Assembly: GCF_024679245.1 (NCBI RefSeq)
Contig: NC_090179.1
Span: 8,681,327 to 8,745,326 of the forward strand
Direction of reading: 5' to 3'
Length of the DNA: 64,000 nucleotides
Origin: Pseudorasbora parva
Lineage: Eukaryota; Chordata; Actinopteri; Cypriniformes; Gobionidae
The notes under the pieces were generated by a model. The model saw only the letters and a program-made list of their open reading frames with translations. It ran no database searches and was not told where the DNA came from. Below, in pieces: positions 56,977 through 64,000 of this stretch. Every line of letters starts with the position of its first letter. Position 1 is the first letter of the stretch. The position numbers and the translations under genes are program-made.

Positions 56977-57630
56977 ATGGCTTCAGCCGGCCTGGAGATC
57001 CTGGGGATGATCCTGACAGTGGCGGGGTGGCTCGGTGCGATGGTTGCCTGCTGTTTGCCCATGTGGAGAGTAGCGGCGTACATAGGCCAGAACATCGTCA
57101 TCACACAGATTGTGTGGGAAGGTTTGTGGATGAGCTGCGTGGTGCAAAGCACAGGACAGATGCACTGCCGAGTGTACGACTCCATGCTGGGGCTTCCGGA
57201 TGAGCTGCAGGCTGGCCGTGCGCTCACCGTGGTTAGTAATCTGCTCGGTGTGGTGGGCATGGCTCTGGCCGTGGCTGGGGCAAAGTGCACCAACTGCACA
57301 TCAGATGCAGAAAGCAAGCCACGGATCATGATAGCATCTGGAGGAACGTTTATTACATGTGGGCTGCTGCTGCTAGTGGCCATCTGTTGGACAGCTAACG
57401 GCATCGTGCTGGATTTCCACAACCCGCTTCTGGAGGAGACGCAAAAAAGGGAGTTTGGGAACTCGCTGTACTTCGGATGGGGTGCCTCCTGCCTGCTGAT
57501 CCTAGGTGGAGCCATTTTGTCTTGTTCCTGCTCCTCAAAAGCACAGAACAATGCTGCGCCGGCAAGAGTGGACTACTCAGGGGTCAAATCCATCTCTGCG
57601 AATGGATATGACAGGAGAGACTATGTTTGA
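56977..57630 (+). CDS. Claudin (claudin-3-like), 217 aa
   Basis: This is an intronless claudin on the plus strand. TM1 is about 8-28. Loop 1 has W30, R31, G49-L50-W51, C54 and C64. TM2 is about 82-102, CTNC is at 104-107, TM3 is about 117-137, loop 2 has FHNP at 147-150, and TM4 is about 161-182. The tail (183-217) ends YDRRDYV, very like the YDRKDYV terminus of vertebrate claudin-3, and is a PDZ ligand. It is the most divergent core of the six: MHCRVY replaces MQCKVY, TM3-loop 2 reads LLLVAICWTANGIVLDF, and CSCSS replaces CxxCPP. The start at 56977 has a good context (CACAATGG). The second plus-strand claudin follows 2.05 kb downstream, suggesting tandem duplication. Confidence 0.97.
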   Translation: MASAGLEILGMILTVAGWLGAMVACCLPMWRVAAYIGQNIVITQIVWEGLWMSCVVQSTGQMHCRVYDSMLGLPDELQAGRALTVVSNLLGVVGMALAVAGAKCTNCTSDAESKPRIMIASGGTFITCGLLLLVAICWTANGIVLDFHNPLLEETQKREFGNSLYFGWGASCLLILGGAILSCSCSSKAQNNAAPARVDYSGVKSISANGYDRRDYV

Positions 57631-58024
57631 GGGGTCTGAATCTTTGCACATGAAGGGACTTTGAGAGAAAAGTCAACAAGTCTGCTAAATGACGGCAACA
57701 AGCATTCAAATGTCAACAACAAATTAACAAATGATACTGAGTCTTGAATACCAGTATGGCAGATATACAATTTGTATTATTGTTTTGTTTTCACTTGAAT
57801 GTATTAATTAATGTTGCAAGAACTAATTTTGTAATTTTGTCTTTTGATCCAGACGCTAATAGGTGAATAATCAGTAGAATAGATGCTTTTCCATTCAGAC
57901 TGCAAGATTAATTAAAGGACAAGATTTCATTGAGACAGACATTGATCTGTTTATCAAAAAGTATTTTGCTAATTTTGCTAAATTGGATTACAGACTAAAG
58001 TGTACATCTGAAAGTAAAGAATTT
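57631..58024. other. 3' flank of claudin 5
   Basis: This is AT-rich 3' untranslated or intergenic sequence. ATTAAA at about 57911 is a candidate polyadenylation signal. No other feature is seen. Confidence 0.4.
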
Positions 58025-58263
58025 GGTAACACATATGGGGGACAATTCTCACTTTAAACTAGTTGCTCATTAGCTTGAATATTGGCTGTTCATTAGTACT
58101 TATAAAGCACATATTAATGCTTTATTCTGCATGACCTTACTCTACATCCTTTAATCCTACCCAATACATAAACATAACAACTACCTTACTAACTATTAAT
58201 TAGCAGTGAAATAATGAATATGTGCTCCCCATACTGTGTTCCCCATACCATTCATGTGTTACC
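58025..58263. mobile_element. 239-bp MITE with GGTAACAC ends
   Basis: The left end GGTAACACATATGGGG is inverted as CCCCATACCATTCATGTGTTACC at the right. GGTAACACTT-type ends are also seen at about 41265 and about 35735. Non-coding. Confidence 0.75.
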
Positions 58264-59589
58264 ATGATTTTTTTTTTTTAAACAAAAAACTTCAATACAT
58301 GTTGTTTTTGACTTTTTTAGTTTTACCCCTCAAAGTCTATCAATTTCTTTAAATCATGGAAGAACTATAGTATCAAAGTACTTGGAAAACTAAGAAACTA
58401 GAGCAAAGCAAAGCATGCTATGAAAAGAGTGCACTTTATAATCATTTGAAATCAATCCTACTCTTAAAGGTCTACTACAATTAGAAATTATACTCTCTAC
58501 GTCGGCCCAGTTGTGAATGGAGACAATGCACTGGTTGTTCTAGTAAATCTCTAAACCTCTTTGTGCCTGATTCTTTATTCAGGAGAGCGTAACTGAGACC
58601 GCTATGGAAAGATAAAAGCACCTGCCTTATTGCTCAGAGGATGCCTAGATAATTACTCTTTCTCAAAGTGTTCAGTAATTAGGAAAATATGTAAAGCCTG
58701 GGTGAGTTATTATGCTAGCCTTCTTTTGTAGCTCATTAAATATTATCTTTCGAGGTACTGTAATGTTATTTTGTGAACTGCTCAAGATGAAATATTGATG
58801 ATATAAAACAAATGTCTGAATTAATTATTGTTTCATGCAACAACATCAATTTTAGCGCACATTTGATGCAATAGAATTGATTTGTAATTTTGCACACAGA
58901 AAAGATGGCCACATGTTCCTTAGTAACACGCTCCAAAGTAAACACCCACTGCAAAGGTTAACGCGAGGTCACAAGACTTAGCATGCCTACGCATGACTGA
59001 TTAGAGTGTGAGTGTGTGTTAAATATGTGTGTGAGAGAGAGTTGAATTATGCCTATTTGTGATGCTGTTTAGATTAGATTGACCCTGTTATTGTGTGGCC
59101 TTGAGGAACGCTGGACTGCTGATAGCGGATAAAGACATGCTCTCATGCATCACTGAACCTGTGTCTCTGTTGACTCACGCTGGACTTTATTGCTCCTTCT
59201 CAAGTTAAACCTGATGAATCAGTTCCCTAATAAGTTGATTTATCAATCACACGAACCTCTACTCATAGTATCCAAACACAATGAAGAAAGCTTATGATTG
59301 AGATATGCTTTAGATATTTCAAGCACGCATTTTTAATCTTATGCCACTGGAATTTTTGTTCAAACGTGTGGTCTTGTCGGTTATCCTTTAACCAGTCCCC
59401 GCTGGGCTTTTGTTATCTATCCCCCATTTGGTCTCAGAGTGGGAAATACCAGATGAAGAGAGCTAAATCATTAAGCAAACTTGTTTCCAAGCCAAGGTTA
59501 AGCTCACTCAAAAACCAACAAAGTTTAGCCAATCCCCCGAGACACTTTTTTTTTTTTCAGAATAACTCCACCTTCCTCATCGTTGTCAT
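58264..59589. other. Intergenic DNA between claudins 5 and 6
   Basis: No gene or delimited repeat was seen. The 300 bp before 59590 should hold the proximal promoter of claudin 6. Small open frames have no similarity I can recognise. Confidence 0.4.
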
Positions 59590-59596
59590 TATAAAG
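59590..59596 (+). promoter_or_regulatory. TATA box of the 59682-60338 claudin
   Basis: TATAAAG lies 92 bp upstream of the ATG. This is a classic spacing for a short leader starting near 59620. Confidence 0.7.
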
Positions 59597-59681
59597 CCTT
59601 CCTTGTGCCGAGAGCCTTTCCTTAGCGAATGAAACTTGTGAGTTTATATCGCAGCACTTTCTCCCAGCCTAAGTGATCAGA

Positions 59682-60338
59682 ATGGCAGCTCTGGGGTTAG
59701 AGATACTAGGGGTCACCCTGGCTGTATTAGGTTGGATTGTGGGCATTGTGTCTTGTGCTTTACCCATGTGGAGGGTCACCGCTTTCATCGGGGTGAACAT
59801 TGTAACAGCGCAGACTATATGGGAAGGAATCTGGATGAGTTGTGTGGTGCAAAGCACTGGCCAGATGCAGTGCAAAGTCTACGACTCCATGCTGGCTCTC
59901 AGCTCAGATCTTCAGGCAGCCCGGGCGCTGTGTGTGATTGCCATTTTGATGGGAGTACTGGCTCTCTTGCTCTCTATTTCGGGGGCCAAATGTACAAAAT
60001 GCCTAGAAGAGGAGCGTGCCAAAGCCAGGGTTATGATCGCCGCTGGAGTCACTTTCATCTGCGCCGCGGTCCTGCATTTGATCCCTGTGTGTTGGTCTGC
60101 TCACAGTATCATCAGAGCCTTCTACAGCCCTGTGATCATTGAGGCACAAAAAAGGGAGATAGGTGCATCTCTTTACCTGGGATGGGCATCTAGTGCCCTT
60201 CTGCTCCTTGGCGGGGGCATTCTCTGCTGCAGCTGTCCCCCGCAGGAAGAGAATAGGTACGGTCCACCTAGCAGGATGGTTTACTCCGTCGCACGTTCTG
60301 TACCGCCCAGTGGCTTTGACAAAAGAGATTACGTGTGA
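59682..60338 (+). CDS. Claudin (claudin-3/6/9-like), 218 aa
   Basis: This is an intronless claudin. The ATG at 59682 ([10 protein letters not shown]) is chosen because it puts TM1 at 8-28. Three further upstream codons are open but begin with GTG. Loop 1 has W30, R31, G49-I50-W51, C54 and C64. TM2 is about 82-102, CTKC is at 104-107, TM3 is about 118-137, loop 2 has FYSP at 147-150 (Ser for the usual Asn), and TM4 is about 161-182. The tail has a [10 protein letters not shown] segment and ends FDKRDYV, a PDZ ligand like that of claudin-3. A TATA box is 92 bp upstream. It shares the [20 protein letters not shown] block with the minus-strand claudin at 32703, evidence of common ancestry across the cluster. 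Confidence 0.97.
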   Translation: MAALGLEILGVTLAVLGWIVGIVSCALPMWRVTAFIGVNIVTAQTIWEGIWMSCVVQSTGQMQCKVYDSMLALSSDLQAARALCVIAILMGVLALLLSISGAKCTKCLEEERAKARVMIAAGVTFICAAVLHLIPVCWSAHSIIRAFYSPVIIEAQKREIGASLYLGWASSALLLLGGGILCCSCPPQEENRYGPPSRMVYSVARSVPPSGFDKRDYV

Positions 60339-61353
60339 ACTAACATACTTTTTTTGAACAGAAAATATGATGCACAAGACAATGTGCGTTTCTGTACAGT
60401 GAGTTCTGTTGTTTTGCCATTCAAATGTATTTCCTAATATGCCGTGCTCTCTTTTGCTACCCAGTTTATTCAACCAGTTTTGGAAGAATTGCAAGTATTA
60501 CATTAGTACTATGAGCACATCTGTATGTTCATAACCATGTGTATATTGATAATGTGTGTTAATTACTAATAATTAAAAATTCTCTTTAGTGTTTCAATAT
60601 TTTGCAAACAGTTCAGTACGTGTTTACATGATTTATGAGTTCATGTTCTATTAAGACTTTTATTATATTAAGTGTGCTACTGGTGTCTGCTGCAGGGTAT
60701 TTTTTAACCATAAAAAAACATAAAAATAGTTGTTAAAAATACAAATACATTTGTATCTATATTTAATGTTTTTTTTTTAATGCACTGAACTAACTTACTG
60801 TGCCATCTTTGTTGAGTTGTCTAGTATGAAAAACAATGAACAACAGCCAGAAGAACCTTTCATAGCCTCAGTAATGAGGTGATGAGTTGAATCGGCTTTC
60901 ACTACCTTGTTATTCACCTGTTCATCTTGGATATCTTGTTGAGTCCCAGACAATGGGGCTGTTTCAGGGATAAAGATGAGGCACTGGGTCATGGAATGTA
61001 CCAAAAACATAGTAGTATCTCTTTGTGCTTTGTACATGTAAGAATGGCCCTTTGAGAACATCCATGCAGCTAAAAGTTCAATGATTATCATTAGTCTACA
61101 GTTGAGTAGTATGCAATCCATAAAGCATAAGACATAACTTCTGTTGACATGTAGTGACCACTATATCAGGCATGCCTTTACACTTCTTAAAGCACATTTT
61201 ATCGCCTATCCCCCACCATATTGGGTGTCAGACATTTTGTAGTGATGTTTTATTCCCTATATTGTTCACTCTTTTACACCCAGAATTCACTCTGGTTTAT
61301 GGTGTAGAACCAATATAGACTTGCCAGAGCACTGCTTATAATCCAATGCGAAG

Positions 61354-61355
<2 letters not shown>
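60339..61355. other. 3' flank of claudin 6 and intergenic DNA
   Basis: ATTAAA at about 60570 is a possible polyadenylation signal. A 108-codon minus-strand frame (60795-61121) shows no recognisable domain and no supporting signals, so it is not called. Confidence 0.4.

Positions 61356-61440
<85 letters not shown>
61356..61440. repeat. (AT)n microsatellite
   Basis: There is an 85-bp pure AT run. Confidence 0.97.
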
Positions 61441-61442
<2 letters not shown>

Positions 61443-61990
61443 CTCTTTATTTCACAGTGACAGTCTTTGACTTGAAAACTGGATATTGTATCATTATTTC
61501 TCTTGAATAATTTACTGAGGTAATATATTATTGTTGTTTTGTGGATGGTGTAAATATTCAGTTATAACCTGTAGGTAACACATTTGACTAATTATTGAAT
61601 CATGTTATATCACTTTGTGTGTTTCATGGTCTGATGTTCTCTGATGAAATGCTACACTTCTTGGAAAAGACTGTTTCAAGATACTAACATAATAAATGAA
61701 ATGGTATATTCATATGCGTTGTTTTCTAATTAACGTTTCCTATATTCACTATTATCAAACATTTAGAGTCCTATCTGGTGCACAATAATTATGTCAACAT
61801 CTAAAAAATATGCAAAAATTAAAAGACTGATGCTCCTTTTGGCATTCTTCAAATTAAATATTGGACTATATAGCGTTTACTATATAAGGAATATTGAATG
61901 AGGGAGCAAGCTATTGTCAAGATGTTTAGAGGTTGTTAAAACACGTAGGTAGATTTCCTGGAATTGTCATCAGTTTGCGAAAATCGAAAT

Positions 61991-62024
61991 AACAAACAAA
62001 CAAACAAACAAACAAACAAACAAA
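61991..62024. repeat. (AAAC)n microsatellite
   Basis: There are about eight AAAC units. Confidence 0.93.
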
Positions 62025-62391
62025 TCATATACAGTGAGTTCCATTTTCTGTGGACTAAAATGCTTTGTTAATGAGAGATGTCTAAAAGGAGAATGACCAG
62101 ATAGGTTAAAGCAGGAAAGAAGCTGTTGGCCTTATTTACGGACATCGCTGGAGAATCAGAGGAAGCTGGTAAATGTGTAATGCTTCCTTCCTGTATGAGT
62201 TAATGTCTAGAAATGTTTAAAAAAAAAAAAAAAAAAACTCATCAGATCCAGAGGGTGAGATGGGGTCTCATCCCGTGGCAAGTGATCAATGTGCTTCTCA
62301 CATCTGCAAATGCTAAGCCATATCGCAAACGTGGTTGGATTTTTTTTTTAACCTTTTTTTGCTCACTGAATCCTCATGTACATACGCTCTA

Positions 62392-62598
62392 CACTGTAAA
62401 AAAACACATCTAAATTTTTTAAGTTGGCCAAATTGAATTCCTGTGATTTAAATTGCATCGATTCACAGAATTTCAATTTGGCCAACTGAAAAATGTATTA
62501 ATTCACAGAATTTCAGTTCGGCCAACTGAAAAATTTAGATGTGATCAGTCACTAGAAAATTTTCAATTAGAGCAATTTTTTTTTTTTTTTTTACAGTG
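62392..62598. mobile_element. Foldback MITE with CACTGTAAAA ends and TA target
   Basis: TA flanks both sides (62390-62391 and 62599-62600). Ends are CACTGTAAAAAAACACATC and TTTTTTTACAGTG. The interior has three alternating copies of TTCACAGAATTTCA(A/G)TT or its inverse, with GGCCAACTGAAAAA. It is the intact reference for the split element at 6388/9117. Confidence 0.88.
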
Positions 62599-63195
62599 TA
62601 TACATCAAGTGAACATCACAAACATTTACAATGTGTAATTTTATATGAAGTACATCCTAATTCACTCTGTTCTTTTCCCTTTTCCGTAACTCTGTGATGT
62701 TTATCATGTGCCAGAAATCTTGCCTTGTTGAATCCATGCCAAGAAAAGATAAATCAGGCTGATACCCAGTATCAAAAATATGTGTCTAATAAAGTGCCCA
62801 TTGAGTGTAGGCCATCTATCTCAGTAACACCAGTACACTGCCTCAAGAATGTGAGGAATGGGGGAATATTTTCCAAACTATTTATCATAGTTTCGTGTTT
62901 GGAATATGCTTGGATACTCTTGAAAAACATTATCATGTTCTCCTTTAAAATGAACCCAAATGAGAAGAAACAGAAAGAGGTCATGCAGCTATAGGGAATT
63001 CATGTTACTTTTGTTTAACAAAATGTAATCCATTTAACACAGCTGTGAATGTATTTTAGTGTTACCTGGCAGCATAATCCAAAACCTAGCTCTGTATTGG
63101 TTTAACACCTTTAAAATATTCTGCAATTATACAGATCACAGAAAACATCAGTGCAGACCTAACAGTTCTACATATATATAGCTATAGTCTAATGT

Positions 63196-63354
63196 AGGGT
63201 TATTCAAAGCTCCAACCCTAATCAAACTCTCCTAAACATGCTAATCAATGTCTTCAGGATCATTAGAAAATCACAGGTGGGTGTGTTTGTTCAGGGTTGG
63301 AGCTAAACTCTGCAGTGCATTGGCCCTCCAGGGCAAGCTTTGAATAGGCCTGGT
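63196..63354. mobile_element. Foldback MITE with GGGTTATTCAAAGC ends
   Basis: The left end GGGTTATTCAAAGCTCCAAC is inverted at the right as GGCAAGCTTTGAATAGGCC. The interior TAGAAAATCACAGGTG and GGGTTGGAGCTAAACTCTG is typical of a very common fish hAT-type MITE. Confidence 0.8.
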
Positions 63355-63387
63355 CTAATATTGGGCAGTGGCTCAGTGTTTCATGTA

Positions 63388-63606
63388 GGTTGTCTACAAA
63401 CCGGAAGGTTGGTTCCACCTGACCAAGTGTCGAGGTGTCCATGAGCAAGACACCCAGCCCCAACTGCTCCCGACGAGCTGGATGGAGCCTTGCATTGCAG
63501 ACACCGCCGTCGGTGTAAGAATGGGTGAATGTGAGGCAATATGTAAAGCGCCTTGGTTGGCCATAGGGTCTGTTGAAAGCACTTTATAAATGAAGTCCAT
63601 TTACCA
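63388..63606 (+). mobile_element. Teleost interspersed repeat, 3' end
   Basis: GTGTCCATGAGCAAGACACC, then CTTGCATTGCAGACACCGCC, then TATGTAAAGCGCCTTGG and TTATAAATGAAGTCCATTTA form the usual order of a fish retroposon 3' region. Family name not certain. Confidence 0.6.
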
Positions 63607-64000
63607 TAATATATACATTTCAAGGAGCTAGCGTAGGCGTGATATGGGCTTGAGGTTTGGGCCTTGTGTTTGAAACCAGCTCATGCAGATGTGAGTCTGT
63701 GAGTGAGATGCCATGCCTCTTAATGTTAAAACCTTTCTGATGCCTTTGGCCTATTGCAAATAAATAAAATAAAATAAAAAGTACCTTCATTAGGGAAAAT
63801 AAATGTGTATTTTTTCAGAATTGGAATTTTTTTTATTCACATTATACACTCACAAACCCCAGTATACATTGCGGTGATACTGAGGCTGGGTAGCATCCAC
63901 GGAAATGGTTACATTATAGATTTTCCATAGCATATGCCCCCTAAATTTGATCTTATGATCATCTCTCAAATGTGCGTGTGTGTGATTCATAGAATGAACG

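Noticed and set aside
59673..59681. GTG start three codons upstream of claudin 6
   Set aside because: The ATG at 59682 gives the standard MA-GLEILG N-terminus. Non-ATG starts are rare in vertebrates.
3348..60338. Exact zebrafish-style claudin symbols for the six genes
   Set aside because: The paralogues are too similar to assign orthology by eye, so symbols were left empty to avoid a false name.
60795..61121. 108-codon minus-strand frame as a gene
   Set aside because: No recognisable domain, promoter or conservation signal. It could be chance.

Overview
The window is vertebrate genomic DNA, most probably from a cyprinid-type teleost fish. Three things point there: a cluster of intronless claudin genes, a very dense and diverse set of DNA transposons (Tc1, hAT, PIF/Harbinger, piggyBac-type and foldback MITEs), and several tyrosine-recombinase (DIRS-type) retrotransposons, which are common in fish. 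No bacterial-style operons, rRNA genes or functional tRNA genes were seen.

The real host genes are six single-exon claudins of the claudin-3/4/6/9-like kind. Four lie on the minus strand (3348-3977, 5153-5893, 11139-11768, 32703-33323) and two on the plus strand (56977-57630, 59682-60338). All keep the W-GLW-C-C extracellular-loop signature and four membrane spans, and five end in a PDZ-type Y/F-V tail. The 5153-5893 gene instead has a roughly 60-residue Pro/Tyr-rich tail. They encode tight-junction strand proteins that set paracellular permeability. The tandem layout implies local duplication, followed by invasion of the intergenic DNA by transposons.

Region by region: 1-3.2 kb is a Gypsy-type LTR and a decayed Tc1 element. 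3.3-5.9 kb holds claudins 1 and 2. 6.4-9.3 kb is a transposon nest (hAT inside Harbinger-like inside a MITE). 10.5-11.8 kb has a 36-bp minisatellite, a SINE and claudin 3. 12.4-15.1 kb is a broken IS630/Tc1-like element carrying an AT-rich element that itself holds a hAT element. 15.1-19.8, 20.0-23.0 and 25.2-30.9 kb are three DIRS-type retrotransposons in the same orientation, each with inverted termini and an internal complementary region. 32.0-33.4 kb is claudin 4. 34.8-41.3 kb holds MITEs, a LINE/SINE tail and a second broken transposase. 41.8-46.4 kb is a 4.6-kb minisatellite. 47.6-56.4 kb holds a giant inverted repeat whose arms are tandem arrays of a ~198-bp unit around a ~3.3-kb spacer full of further transposons. 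56.8-60.4 kb holds claudins 5 and 6. 60.4-64.0 kb is mostly MITEs and simple repeats.

The most unusual structure is the 48.67-55.41 kb giant foldback. It resembles, in architecture only, foldback transposons whose terminal inverted repeats contain tandem arrays. I cannot assign it to a known superfamily from sequence alone.
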